NCBI RefSeq assembly: GCF_037042905.1 | Contig: NC_087247.1 | Location: 43,127,920-43,191,919, forward strand | Direction of reading: 5' to 3' | Origin: Lytechinus pictus | Lineage: Eukaryota; Echinodermata; Echinoidea; Temnopleuroida; Toxopneustidae | Length of the DNA: 64,000 nt | Part shown: positions 37,001 to 48,525 of the stretch, in pieces | How positions within the stretch are numbered: position 1 is the stretch's first letter | Layout: every line of letters begins with the position of its first letter | Translations under genes and position numbers: made by a program | Notes under the pieces: generated by a model | What the model was told of the DNA's origin: nothing | What the model saw: the letters and a program-made list of their open reading frames with translations, nothing else | Databases searched by the model: none

Positions 37001-39459
37001 ACAATTGAAATAAAAATAGATTAGGCAAGACAGGACAGAAAATGATGTATTTTAGAGAGAAAAAACAGACAGTGTACAAAGGAAGATAAGACAGGACAAG
37101 ACATGACATAAAACAATGAACAAAAAACACTTCAGAAAACAAAACACCAGAACAAACAACTAGAACCCAAAACAACAAGAAAAAACTGCATGTTAGGATG
37201 AGAGGAGAGGGGACAAGAGAAGAAAGAAGAGAGAAAGAGGAGGAGGAAGTTGCTTCGGTATAGAGACTTTGGAAATCTTCGGTTTACATTTATGGATAAG
37301 AATTTTTTTATCCCTTTACTGAAACTTAAATGTGTCGGTTTATCGCGCGCTGATTATAAAATAAGCGTGTTATTCAGAAAGATGGTTCTAGCTGTTGGAA
37401 CACTGAATATTGACATTTTTAATAAACATGGAATAAAAGTATTTGGCAGTTCATTTCTCACTAAAGTATACTTGCGTTTTCCAAGATTATAACTATAAAA
37501 ATAGCCGATTTTCAAAATATTATGTTTATAGAAAAGTGCATCAGTATGTGAACGAAAATCTGCATGAAAAATAATGCACATGTAGCCTTTTCTGCAAGAG
37601 TAGAATTCTGTTCAGGAGGTAGTCAGAACATTTCTCCCATGTTATTACACCATAGTTAACGCGAATCAAAGTTTAATACAAAATTTAATGGCATGAGTAG
37701 GGAAGAAAAATCTAACTTTGTGATACCGATATTTCTCGAAATCATTTTACAAATGTGATCTACGTGTTCCTTCCAGGATAGATTGTTGTCAATAGTTACT
37801 CCGAGAAATTTAGTATTGTCAACTCTTTGTATATTATTGTATTAAAATAATTATATTACCTGGAAGTCCATCTATAATATAGATATAGATATATAGATAT
37901 ATATATATATTTTAAGACTAAGTGATAATTTACTGGCCTTTGATCCATTCTGAAACCTGTTTCAGTTCATGATGGCAAATATATTGCGTGCATGGATTCT
38001 TATGGGAAAAACATATATGAGTCGTCAACCAACAGAATAAAGGATAAAATATTGGAAGGCTTGCAAAAATCATATAAGGAAAAGTAGTGGGTCTTACATA
38101 GAGCCTTGCGGAACACCACAATTAACCATTTTGTGTCGGAGCTAGTATTTTTAACAGAGACAAATTGTTTTATATTGTCTAGGTAGTTCCTGGACATCTC
38201 CAAGGCCATTCTTTTGACTCCATACTAATTTACGTTTGTATAATAACATTTCATGATTAATGGTAACAACAGCCTTGGAGAAGTCCAGGAACACTCAAAC
38301 AGTAATGTGTTCAAAATTGCCGATTCCGCTAGAAATCTTATCAACTATTGCTAATAAAGCATGTGTAGTATTATAATTTTTACGAAAGCCAAATTGTGAT
38401 GGATAAAATAAGTCAAACATATTGAAGAACTTCGTGATGCCAATCAATTTTTCAAGAAAGTTTGGTCAAACCGGTTAATACTATAGTGATATTGGTCGGA
38501 AATTACCTAACGCAGTACTGTCACCTTTTTAAAAACAGGAATAATACAAGATAGTTTGAGTGATGAAGGAACAATACCTGTAGACATTCATAGATTAAAG
38601 ATATATGCCAAGGGTTTAACAATAATAATACATTTTTTCCATTTCTAATTCTTAATTCCATCATGCCCTGAGCTTTGCTTCTTTTTTAATTTATGAATTA
38701 TTTTCGCCTCTTCTGTAGGAGTAAAATAAATTGAATTTGGGTTGGGGTCATGAAGAAAATCTGTTAGGTGTTATATTGGGTCAGGAATGAGTCTTGAAAG
38801 ATTTGGGCCAATACCATACAGAAATAATCATTGAAAAGCGTTGCCAATGTACGTGGGTTTTATATAAGTCACGATAAACGTTTATTTTGCAAACAGTAGA
38901 TTTTTCATATTTAGCTTGCAAACCATTCTTGATAATTTCCAGGTATCTTGTATATCAAATAATTCAGTGAGTCATAGAAACACGAGTGAGAAAGTCGAGG
39001 GAATGGTTAGTGGTCGTGATGAGTCATGGAAAAAATGCTTCTGTAGTTGCTCCGTCCATTCTTTTATGTTTGATTTTAGATGTCACAATGATTTTATAAT
39101 GTTTTAATATATTTCCCTTCCCCTTTCCTAATTCGAAGGATTTACGTGTGTTTAAAAAATTAGAGAGCAAAAGAGAAGGATAAAGTGAAAATGGCGAGAT
39201 GAGTAGGGTAAAAGGAGAGAAAAAGTTTAGGATGAAAAGTGAAAGAGAAGGGGGAGAGTGATTGCGCAGGGAAAAGAAAAGAAAAACATATTTTGGATGT
39301 TTTGATTACCTTTGTGAGGACTTCAACGACATCTGGTTTACCCATCTTTGTCTTTCCCAAGACCTGGATGTTGAAAGCACATATCGTAACGGAGTCGACA
39401 ACGTTACAGATAACGGCAATCACCGTGACCACAGTCAAGGCTGAATGTAGAAGCTTCAT
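25032..39459 (-). CDS. Secreted deoxyribonuclease I-like endonuclease (DNase A)
   Basis: Eight minus-strand exons: 39310-39459, 36094-36182, 33814-33897, 32746-32849, 32004-32116, 29597-29751, 26969-27056, 25032-25079 (stop 25032-25034). All phases join, giving 276 residues against about 282 in mammalian DNase I. Residues 1-23 are a signal peptide (MKLLHSALTV..., hydrophobic core), so it should be secreted. The nuclease core has all six catalytic or metal-site residues of bovine DNase I: Glu62 (LIQEIRD), Glu101 (SSKEQYAYFY), His153 (GLHAKP), Asp187 (MGDLNADCSYV), Asp231 (TNCAYDRIV) and His268 (SDHYPV). The structural disulfide pair is kept (Cys192, Cys228). The small C-x2-C loop of mammalian DNase I is absent, and there is no basic C-terminal tail like DNASE1L3. 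An ATG 13 codons upstream is in frame; MKLL was preferred because it opens a clean signal peptide. DNASE1 versus DNASE1L orthology is unresolved. Confidence 0.95.
25350..25967. mobile_element. TTAA-flanked foldback element, 618 bp, DNase A intron 7
   Basis: Starts TTAAAGGGATGGTCCGGGCT and ends with its complement. Long arms include AACAAATAACGAAGTTATTG against AATAACTTTGCTATTTGTGA. Non-coding. Same family as the copy at 27894-28492. Confidence 0.85.
27626..28800. mobile_element. ~1.17-kb element with inverted ends, DNase A intron 6
   Basis: CCACTTCCATTGACG with ATACCAGGCGCGACCA at 27645-27685 is mirrored at 28748-28780 (GGTCGCGCCTGGTATCCAC, then CGTCAATGGAAGTG). It is bounded by G-rich and C-rich runs. 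A third partial copy of the end (GGTCGCGCATGGTATCCACT) is at 19780-19815. The interior contains a TTAA-type foldback element. Exact borders are uncertain. Confidence 0.5.
27894..28492. mobile_element. TTAA-type foldback element, right end lost, DNase A intron 6
   Basis: Left end TTAAAGGGATGATCCATGCT is close to the element at 25350. The interior shares GGTGGGCTGATGATG-type and AAATAACGAAGTTATTGAAT blocks with it. The right terminal inverted repeat and its TTAA cannot be found, so the element is truncated or decayed. Confidence 0.7.
29826..30530. repeat. dispersed GC-rich palindromic repeats in DNase A intron 5
   Basis: GCGAGCGCGAAGCGCGAGCTGA (29825-29846) recurs as GCGAGCGCGAGGCGCGAGCTGA near 29945 and in decayed forms near 30181, 30278 and 30519. 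Spacing is about 100-240 bases, with related AT-rich filler. It resembles the palindromic units at 20528-20900. Confidence 0.55.
30591..31205 (+). repeat. 51-bp minisatellite, about 12 copies, DNase A intron 5
   Basis: Unit GTAGGGAGGTTGTCTTAGGG followed by TGGAATTGTCTCGGGGTAAC and TGTCCGGGTGT. Unit starts are readable at 30591, 30642 and 30693 with a constant 51-bp period; some units have 1-bp indels. Degenerate flanks reach about 31240. Open frames on both strands here are repeat artefacts. Confidence 0.9.
31259..31424. mobile_element. small palindromic element, DNase A intron 5
   Basis: GGTGTTTCATAAAGCTATTCG at the left end is mirrored by CGAACAGCTTTATGAAACACC at the right. Interior TTACGCACGACTGG and CCAGTCGTGTGTAA are also complementary. 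166 bp, non-coding. Confidence 0.8.
32168..32375. mobile_element. 208-bp TA-flanked MITE, DNase A intron 4
   Basis: CGGAAGCTTTAAAGTGCC and its exact complement form the ends, with TA on both sides (32166-32167 and 32376-32377), as for Tc1/mariner-type insertion. The interior has four alternately oriented copies of a CTTGGCAAGAT / CGCCAAGTTGACAT motif. It begins 51 bases from exon 5. Confidence 0.8.
33596..33795. mobile_element. ~200-bp inverted-repeat element, DNase A intron 3
   Basis: Contains GGGCAACATACTGTCCAC at the left and GTGGACAGTATGTTGCCCAA at the right. Its right end stops about 18 bases from the donor site of exon 3. A related copy is at 55573-55806. Confidence 0.7.
34498..35089. 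mobile_element. TTAA-flanked foldback element, 592 bp, DNase A intron 2
   Basis: Starts TTAAAGGAGAATGAAACTC and ends GTTTCATTCTCCTTTAA. Inner arm pairs include ATTGGCAATGCGACCAAGAT and ATCTTGGTCGCATTGCCAAT. Non-coding, with TTAA at both borders. Confidence 0.85.
37350..38900 (-). pseudogene. decayed non-LTR retrotransposon RT, DNase A intron 1
   Basis: Reading the minus strand with many frame breaks gives NCGVPQGSM near 38095-38130, LLFLIYIND-like and YADD-region remnants near 38020-38080, then a thumb-like segment TKFLGVTIDNNLSWKEHVDH near 37750-37830. An (AT/GATA)n tract at 37880-37910 interrupts it. Same orientation as the host gene. Confidence 0.75.
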
Positions 39460-40106
39460 GTTTCTTATAATACAAAGGTATTTAAAGAAATAAAACATAT
39501 TGATGACTAGATATTCAGTAATCGTCTTTGGAAAGAAAGGGAAAAAATTAAACAGTTATCGCTTTTACATAAAGATACATTTAAAAGAAATCAACAGAGA
39601 GAGAGAGAGAGGGGGGGGGGAGATAGATAGGTAGAACATGAGAGAGCCATAGAGGTAGATATAGATATGTATAGGTAGGTAGATAATTTATAAAAATAGG
39701 AAATTCCAATGCAGTCTTCGGATAAAATTCAAGTAAGAAGAGGAACAAATTGGTTAACATGGAAATAAACTGAAGAAACTAAGGTAGATGTGCTGAATGA
39801 ATATAAAGTCACATTGAGTGTCAATCCTATCAGAGGTGGACATATAGGTGGTGTATGATCTGTATTATTATTTGTCAATTACTTACGGTACAACATTTAT
39901 GACATTACAATATAATATGATAATACGACAAGCACTATCATGATGGTAATGAGGAAGTAGAAGATGATAATGATGATGGTGATGTTGATGATCATCGATT
40001 TATTATTTCGGTTTTGTTTTTGTTTACCGGTATTGAATGAACAATTCCTTTCAGAAACTGTTGGAGACATATGGATGGAGAATGAAAAGGAAAAAAAGGT
40101 CCAGCT

Positions 40107-40253
40107 GGGCCTCGTTGCGTAAAAGTTACTATTATGGTAACTTTGCCATCCAATGGTAACTGCCATGGTCACGCTGATCACCGACCAATTAAAATCAAGA
40201 ATTCCAGACAAGTTACTATAGTGGTAACTGGTAACTTTTATGCAATAAGGCCC
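40107..40253. mobile_element. 147-bp palindromic element
   Basis: GGGCCTCGTTGCGTAAAAGT and ACTTTTATGCAATAAGGCCC are inverted ends. Inner GTTACTATTATGGTAACT and AGTTACTATAGTGGTAACT also pair. Non-coding. Confidence 0.75.
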
Positions 40254-41321
40254 GGATGAAACAGAGTGAAATTGTATATATATCAGCTTTTTCATATACA
40301 TGACAATAGTCTTTAAAATATTTACCCCTCCCTGCCACTGTCGTAAATCCAGGTGGGGACGGGGCTTGGGGCCATGGACCCCGCCCAAAAAGAGTGTTCT
40401 GCATGACCAATATTGACCAAAAAAGGAGATCAGGCAAGTAAAGACAAAGTTGGGTGAAATATGATATCATTTTTAGTTATCATATCAATGGAATGTTTCA
40501 CAAAATTGAGATTTTTTAATTTAAAAAAAATCAAGTTTTGTTCGCTGGCTACGCTCACATTGTAGCTTTTTAGAAATTATTCAATTCAATTAAACTTCTA
40601 TTTTATTCCGATTGACATTACACAGGCTACACCCAATTTCATATAAAATAATCAGACCAGTAATATAGTAGTATAAAAATGAATGTAAATACAATATGTA
40701 ATTTCTGTACAAGGAAGAAAGCGTAATACGCAAGAAAACAGCAGGTGCTTGTGTTAGGACACGCCTGTAAGAGTATACAACTAAACAACAACAAATACCA
40801 CACTGTTAGAAAATTTATACTTAAAAAAACCAAAAATTCCTGCAGCAGCAGAGTCTCGAGAACACCTGTAATCTTACTGCACTATGTAATCTTATATGCA
40901 TTTGTGTAAAATTACAGAAAATTTGTATTTTGTGTATGTAACTTTATAAATTTATTGTAATAAGACTGTTTTCCCCTTTTTAAAAACAGACCTGTTCTGT
41001 AAAATTGTAGAAAAATTGTAAAAAAATCTTTCCTGTTATAACAATTTACAGAATGATTTGGTTATTTCTTTCTGTAAAATCTGTTTTTTTATTTTTCTTC
41101 TGTAAAATCTTCTGTTTATTTCAAACACTCCAAAATAAAGGGCTAAGGAAAGGTAAAGAAATAACGGGGAGGAGAATAAAAGAGCTAGAGGGGCGAGCAA
41201 GTAGTAAACGAAGAGCGGGTATGAATTACATGTTCTTCGAAGGATACAAGAATATAAATGATAGCACAACAGGCATTTATGATACAAAATGGCAACGAGG
41301 AGATTCAAATGTAGGCAGTTA

Positions 41322-43100
41322 TCAGGAATTTTTAAAAAATGGATGTCGACAGGGACTTTCTAATGTATTCAGGAAAATCATTCCATATTTTAGGTCCAGT
41401 ATACCTAATATTGTGCTGAAAGTGAACTTTTTGTGTTTTGATTTATATTTGGTTTCTATAGAGCGAGTATCATGATTATGGACAGTTGAAATAGGTAATA
41501 AAATATCACCGAATTTAGGTGGAAGTTGGGAGTTAACAGACTTATATAAAAAGATACATTGTTGAAGTGTGTTGATATCTCGGAGTTTCAGCAGCTGGAG
41601 AGAATTAAATAACAAATCAACGTGTATACACGGCATATTGTTAGTTCCAGAAACGATACGTGCTATTTTATTTTGGAGGGAACATAATTTTTTAAGATGA
41701 CTTGGGTACGCGTTTGCCCAAACTACATTACAATAGGAAAGATAAGGCAAGATTAAAAAGCAATGTAATGTACGTAATACACTTTTTGGAAGATAAAAAC
41801 TTAAACGATATATAATACCAATACTATTAAAGATTTTGTTTTCAATTTCGTTAATATGATATGTCCAGCTTAATCTACTATTTACAATAACACCAAGAAA
41901 CCTTGTTATTTCAAACCATGGGAATAATGTTTTCATTCAGTTTTAACCTCTACATGATGAAAGTCAATATGCCAAGCGGAATTTCATATATAGTTTATTT
42001 TTTAAGCGTATTTGCATTGAACCACTGACAAACATTTACTAACTCAATGTTCACAATATTACACAATTGAAGTTTTTTTTATAGAGTATATAATGTCTAT
42101 ATCATCAGCATATATGATAAAAGAAAGAGCTTTGGATGAACGATATCAGTCATTAATAAACAAAATAAAAAGAAGGAGACCAAGTAATGACCTTTGGGGC
42201 ACCCCGGGGCACCCCACATGTAATTGTCTTATAGTCCGACTGATCACTATTATATACTGTGCATTGTTGACGATTGGAAAGGTAACTACAAAAAAGGTAA
42301 TGTGCAATTCCACGAATGCCATAATTAGTTAACTTAGATAACAAGATTGTATGATCAATAGTGTCAAAAGTTTTTTGACAAATCTATAATATTCCAATTG
42401 CAAAGGAGTCATATTCAAAAGATTCAACTATTTTATTTGTTAATTCAAGAAGAGCCATTTGAGTTGAATGTTTCTGCGGAAACAATATTGTGATTTTAAA
42501 AAAACATTTACTATTTTCAAGAAAATAATAGGTTCTTTTATAAATCACTCATTCTAATATTTTTGGGAAAAAAATGAGAGAATTGAGATGGGCCTATAGT
42601 TGCTGACCTCCTTTTCTCCCCATTTTCAAACACCGGTGCAATTTTGGTGTTGTTCTGGAAATACTCCAGTATTAAGTGATACGTTGCATATATGACAAAA
42701 TGGTTCACTAATTGATTTAATAACGAACAATTTTTGGAGAACATTCATCCAATTAATTATTATTGTCAAAACGAAATATTACATATTTCCCGTTGACTTA
42801 CAGGAGACAAAAACAAAGATTTAGAATTAGGTTCAGGTAGGTATGTTCTAAAATCTATATTACATTTGGCAGAAAGCTTGGATAACTTAGTGCCTATGCC
42901 TATTTCAACAAAGAAATTGTTAAACGTGTTTGCAATTTGGAGGGAGTTGGTAGAGACTTCACCATCGCAGATTAAAGAACTGGTGTTAGATTTTCTAGTT
43001 TTATTCAATAATAATTTCATTACTTGCAACGTACGATTAACATTGTTTTTGTACTCGTCAAATTTGGATTGATAGTATTTTTCTTGGCCTGACGTTTTAA
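41322..43100 (-). pseudogene. decayed non-LTR retrotransposon, reverse transcriptase
   Basis: Minus-strand pieces in order: a pre-RT segment (42766-43029: ANTFNNFFVEIG), a fingers/palm remnant (42153-42344: GIRGIAHYLFCSYLSNRQQ and ITCGVPRGAPK, a damaged GVPQGS motif), and an intact 204-codon stretch (41322-41936: FLGVIVNSRLSWTYHI, LPYLSYCNVVWANAYP, LQNKIARIVSG) typical of the LINE RT thumb. Stops and frame shifts separate the pieces. Endonuclease not seen. Clade not assignable by eye. Confidence 0.85.
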
Positions 43101-43794
43101 TGTGTTAACTCGTTTAAGGGAATCTCTATATTTTGCCTCATTTCTAGTGGTTGGCTTATGGATACAATTTTTGTATATACTTTTTTTTTATATCGTATAG
43201 TTATTTCGAAGAAAGAAAGCTAACATGAATGTACTTAAAAACTTCAGTCTTAATGATTAATTTCCTCCCTATACACTAGAAAATAAAACTGTTAGATCTT
43301 CTAGCATCCACTTATCTTACTCAAGAAGAATATGGGTGTTAGCGATCCCCTAATAAAAAATACTGATCGACATCACTAAAAACTAGTGAAAATATCAAAT
43401 CGGCGACTGCAGTAAGAGGACTAATCTATCACTTTCCGCCTATATTCTTTATCAGGAATTTGTAGTTTTCTGCTATTTCGCACCTTCACTTTGGGAATGA
43501 CATTCAAATTATTTTGTGCATTGAAGTAAATGGAGGAGTGGCCCATCCTCTGCATGACCAATTGGAAATCCAATAGCTTTCGTAATAATTATATATATTT
43601 CTTTTTACTCTCAAAGATCCTAAGTGCCCCATTTGATGTCATATTTTCTTAAAACTCGAGCCTAAATCTACATTTCAAGTGGGCTGAATTTAGAAAGGGT
43701 CTTTTCCAATCGCGTTTCTAGAAAACAAACGGCGCCTTGGGCAAGTGCGAAAGTTGCTCTTCTTTTAACCATACATATATATATATATATATAT

Positions 43795-46700
43795 ATATAC
43801 GAAAACAATAAAATATTCGGTCTCGCCGACCTTCACTGCCTAACTGTGTTGGGGAGATGGAAACAACGCCTGGTAGTGTTAGCTAAGTGTAAAATATACA
43901 TGTATACATACATATACAGTGCGTATAAAAACAAAGTTTACACTTAGAAATAATGCTGTAAAATTATATATTTGCAATATCATGAAGCTTTTCCACATTT
44001 AACCATTGGTACAAATCTCTTTGAGCAAATGATGATATTACTGTCAAAAAATATTTCCGCTTGAGTGAGAACCACATACCTTTGAAAAGTTCGTGAAAAA
44101 TGATTTGCGCAGAGCTAGGAAATAGTTATGTGAATAAAAGAAGATATTAATCATGAAGAATGCATGGACTTTAGCTAGGAAGATTGATTTGAAGGTATGT
44201 TTTGCCCTTTTAGCTTGTTTGCTTGCCCAAAACACTTCACAGAGCGCCATTGCGCCCCTCCCCCTCTTCACACACCGAGGCCATCGTGATGATATTTGCT
44301 TTACACAAAGCTGTGATGCACATGAAATGGCTTAGGCGTAATTTTAGGTTTGTTAATCATTGTCAAGCTTGGGAAAAGTAAGGAGAAACACGTATTAAAT
44401 GAAATATGAAATGTAGTCCCACTTCAAATGATAGAAATTTAGTGAAAGAATGCTTGAGATGACTGAGATAAACTTTTATTTACATTCAGTTGTGTCCTCA
44501 GATCCAGCTGGCACAAAAAAGAGAAAGGTTGTGCTTACCTAGGGTTAAAATGTTAATTGGGTGGCAAAGTTGTTTAAAAATGTTAAAATATATCTGTTTT
44601 ATTTCAATTCGCTAAAAATACAAAGGAAATGTATGAGAAATGTACCACACGGTCAGTTTATTTTCGCCCTTTTTCCTATACAGTGCGTATCAAAAAAAGT
44701 TTACACTTTGAAAAAGCCCTGGGAATTAAAAAAATATACGACATGTGGGTAAATTTTTAACATATAATGTTGGATTTGGGTCTCATCTATCCAATAAAAT
44801 TAAAAGTTTTGACAGAATGTTACACTTGACTGAGCACTGTCCATTTTTGTAAAACTTGCAGAAATCTGTTTGCGCAGAAATGCTTGTTTTCACGCTGTGT
44901 CAAGGGAAAAGGGCAAAATCAAAGTTACCCTGCGAAACATTTCTCATACATTTTCCTTGCACTTTTAGTCAATTGAAATAAAATGGATATATTCAAGCGT
45001 TTTGTAACAATTTTGCCACTCAAATTAAAATTTCAACACTTAGTAAGCACAACCTCTACTCTTTTTATGCCAGCTGGATCTGAGGACATAACTAAATCTA
45101 AACAAAAGTTTATATCAGACATCTCCAGCATTTTTTCACTAAGTTTTTATCATTTAAAGTGGGTTTACATTTCATTTTCATTTTATACTTGTTTCTCCAC
45201 ACTTTTTCCCAGCTTGACAATGATTAACAAGATGAAAATCAAGCCTAAGCCATTTCATGTAAATCGCAGCTCAGTGTAAAGCATTATTGCCACGATGGCC
45301 TCGGTGTGTGGGGGAGTGGGGTGGGGCGCAATGCACTCTTTAAAGTGTTTTGGGCAAGGAAACAAGTTTAAAAGGGTAAAAGATATCTTCAAATCAATTT
45401 TAGTAGCTAAATTCCACATGTTTTTCACGATTAAGGTCTACTTTTATTCGCATAACTATTTCAAAGTTCTGCGCAAATCATTTTTCACAAACTTTTCATA
45501 AGTAAGTGGTGCTCACTCAAGCGGAAATATTTTTTGACAGTTTTATCGTCATTTGCTTAAATGGATCTGTACCAATGTTAAAATGTGGAAAAATCATCAG
45601 GATATTACAAATGTATAATTTTACAGGATTTTTTCTAAGTGTCAACTTTTTTTTTATACGCACTGTATAGACACATCATCAAAGTGAGCGTTTCTGCGCA
45701 AACCGATATCGGCGAGCTTTACAAATATGGACAGTGCTCACTCAAGTATAACATTCTGTCAATTTTTTTTGCTTTTATTTGATAGATGAGACCTAAACCC
45801 AAGAATATATGATCACCCTGTTGTATATTTTTCAATTCCCAGGACTTTTTCTAAGTGTAAACTTTTTATTGATACGCACTGTATAATATATATACTGTGT
45901 ATATATATATATATATATCTCTCTCTCTTTAAGAACCATTGGCAGCTATAGTTGCCCGTAGCCCTCTAGTGCCACTGGCAGCTATAGTTGCCCAAGTAAC
46001 TTTTATTAGTTTAACCAATTTTACAGCCAGAAAATCAACACCATATTCTGTGTTTTTTATGATGTTATATAGGCAAGGAATTCACAATTGATTTTGTTAT
46101 ATAAAAAATAGTGGTTTACATAGACATTTTTTGAGTAAAATGGCATTTTTGCATCATTATTTTGAAGAGTTGATTTCGGATATTGCCGCGATCTGAATCA
46201 AGATTTCCCCTATAGACACGTGTGATATAAAGGTTGTGTGTAGCAATACACGTACTTCTATGGGCAGAGCACAGGCGAGTGTGCGAAGGCATTCAGCTCA
46301 GAATTGACCAATGACAGAGCGGTACGATGTCTCTCACCCAACGCTACTCGCCCATTCGCTATTGTTTTATGAATATTCATGAACTATCGATCGGTTCTTT
46401 TGCAGGCCGGTATGGTAGTATTCTTGTGTCAAGGCTTTTTTCTGCCTGCAAATGTGCACGGTTTGGGGGAGATTTTTTGGGGGGAGGGGGGGGGGGTGGG
46501 GGGAAAGGTCTTTTACTTTTTTTTAGCATTCTCACAAAATTGTTCTCGTTATAAATATATGAGTAAAGAAGGCTGTTATTTCCAACTCGCATCGCACTGC
46601 AATCATCACACTCATTATTTATTTATTCATTCATTATTGTTATTATTATTATCATTATTAGTATTACTATTATCGTAATCATTATTATCATTATTGTTAT

Positions 46701-47846
46701 TGTTATTTTCATTATTCTTCTCCTTCACCTTCTTCTTCTTATTATTAATGTTATTTCCATCAGAATCATCATCATTATCATTATGATTATTATTCAAAAA
46801 TAATTGTTGTAATCATATCAATTGCATTCCTTCTGCAGCCAAACTCTCTCTTCATAAACTTAAGATCAGGTAAATAACGGTTCATATTCGTTTGTGTTTT
46901 TATAGCCCAAACCATTAAAAAAAAGAATGATTGACATTGTTATGCTTATCAATATCATATTCAAACTTCTCACAAAAATATGAATCGTTCAATATTCTCC
47001 TCGAATAAAATAGGAAGAAGAAAAACAAATAAATGTGATAATTAAAACGGCCGATAATACCGCTTTATTCGTCTCAAGATTTTTTTTTTCAAGGTGGATG
47101 TTTTTCCTTTGCTAAATCAAACCATTGGTTAGAGAAAAAGTAAACGGAGTATAAGTAATATCAGATGTTTTGAGGAAAAGAAAGAAAGGGATACATTAAC
47201 AAAACCGATCAGACCGACCTGTTAGTTGCTGCATCATTTTTGTGATTTTGACATAATATTTAGTAACTGATATCATATTTCAATTTCTGTGTTTTCTGTT
47301 ATTTTCTTTTCCACTTTTTTTTTCTTGGTCATGATTTTTTTTTTTTTTGGGGGGGGGATCACCCCGAGCCCCCACCCATCAGTATGCCACTGTACAAAGG
47401 CACCGTAACCTTTGTAGCACACAATGAAAGGAATTTAAAAAAACACGCTCTCCCATACTTCGGTTTAAAAACATTGTTCTTGCCTAAAGAAGGAACATTC
47501 AAAGCTAAAAGAAAACATATTAAAAAAGAACAACAGATCTATTCAAGCAAATAGGAAGATTTGGAAATGAATTTTGACCGCATAATAATGAAAAGGTTAA
47601 GAGGAAGTCTGCTGATCAGCAAGAAGTCCGACCATCATATTTATCATTTTATGCCATTTTGGCGCAAGTCTCTTTTTTCACCCCAGACAAAAACATTTCG
47701 TGTTCGCTCAAGCATGAACGAAACTATATTATTTTAATGGCATTTGAAGGATAAGACTTCAGACCACCTATTGACACCAAAATATAGAGATCATAACACA
47801 AATTTCATAGACTTTTCAAATCTGTCCCGTTTTTTTTTAATACGCA

Positions 47847-47886
<40 letters not shown>

Positions 47887-47993
47887 ACATGTATATTTTA
47901 CACTTAGCTGCACACTACCAGGCATTATTTCCATCTCCGCCCACCACAGTTAAGCAGTGAAGGTCGGCGAGACCGAATATTATATTGTTTTCG

Positions 47994-47995
<2 letters not shown>
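43795..47995. mobile_element. 4.2-kb composite bounded by an inverted ~115-bp repeat
   Basis: The outer pair: AAAACAATAAAATATTCGGT, CTCGCCGACCTTCACTG and TGTAAAATATACATGTATAC at 43800-43912 recur inverted at 47882-47993. Both ends abut (AT)n runs. Between them sit the nested palindrome 43917-45890 and AT-rich filler. A single inverted terminus (ATACGCACTGTATA) also occurs at 47840-47855. Confidence 0.65.
43917..45890. mobile_element. nested foldback element with CAGTGCGTAT termini
   Basis: The terminus CAGTGCGTAT followed by AAGTTTACACTT occurs outward-facing at 43917 and 44681, and inverted near 45668 and 45890. Segment 43917-44644 pairs with 44936-45670 (for example TCCAGCTGGCA against TGCCAGCTGGA, and GCCATTGCGCCCC against GGGGCGCAATGCA). 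Segment 44681-44880 pairs instead with 45690-45890. No transposase ORF. Confidence 0.75.
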
Positions 47996-48037
<42 letters not shown>

Positions 48038-48180
48038 CATACATGTACGACAGCTTTGGCGACTCTTTTATTTAAATATTGTGTAAAGAAATGGATGAAG
48101 AGAACAATATTAAACGTAGCTTAAATCAAGGTTCCCCAGAGCTATCTACCCTTTAGAAAAATTGGTGATGCCGAAAAATG

Positions 48181-48249
48181 TCTCTGCCGGGAATCGATCC
48201 CGGGCCCCGAGCTTAGAACGCCGGTGCCTTAACCACTAGACCACAGAGA
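48181..48249 (-). pseudogene. tRNA-like sequence (tRNA-derived SINE head), left copy
   Basis: Read on the minus strand: TCTCTG/CAGAGA acceptor pairing, an A-box-like TGGTCTAGTGG and a B-box-like GGATCGATTCC. It resembles tRNA-Glu in the D arm but is shorter, and its anticodon stem pairs poorly. No anticodon is assigned. Probably not a working tRNA gene. Confidence 0.6.
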
Positions 48250-48303
48250 AAATCTGTCTATCTGACGGTCAATCGGATCGGGTTCGCCCTAGCCACTAAC
48301 CCG

Positions 48304-48372
48304 TCTCTGTGGTCTAGTGGTTAAGGTACCGGCGTTCAAAGCTGGGGGCCCGGGTTCCATTCCCGGCAGAGA
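48304..48372 (+). pseudogene. tRNA-like sequence (tRNA-derived SINE head), right copy
   Basis: The plus-strand counterpart of the left copy, with the same acceptor pairing and A box. Its B box is damaged (GGTTCCATTCC). A few substitutions separate the two copies, mostly in the anticodon and variable regions. Confidence 0.6.
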
Positions 48373-48481
48373 CATTTTTTCGGCATCACCAATTTTTCTA
48401 AAGGGTAGATAGCTCTGGGGAACCTTGATTTAAGCTACGCCTACCATTGTTCTCTTCATCCATTTCTTTACACAATATACA

Positions 48482-48525
<44 letters not shown>

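Larger units (their letters stand above)
48076..48478. mobile_element. inverted pair of tRNA-derived elements
   Basis: ATTGTGTAAAGAAATGGATG at the left is mirrored at the right. The arms run inward through GATAGCTCTGGGGAACCTTG and end in a tRNA-like sequence each, with a ~55-base spacer. (AT)n tracts flank both sides. The layout looks like two copies of one SINE head-to-head. Confidence 0.8.

Noticed and set aside
37250..37581. Overlapping ~75-80-codon frames on both strands
   Set aside because: They lie in the decayed LINE region in DNase A intron 1 and show no independent conservation.
48181..48372. Two functional tRNA genes
   Set aside because: Shortened acceptor region, poor anticodon-stem pairing and a damaged B box in one copy favour tRNA-derived repeats.
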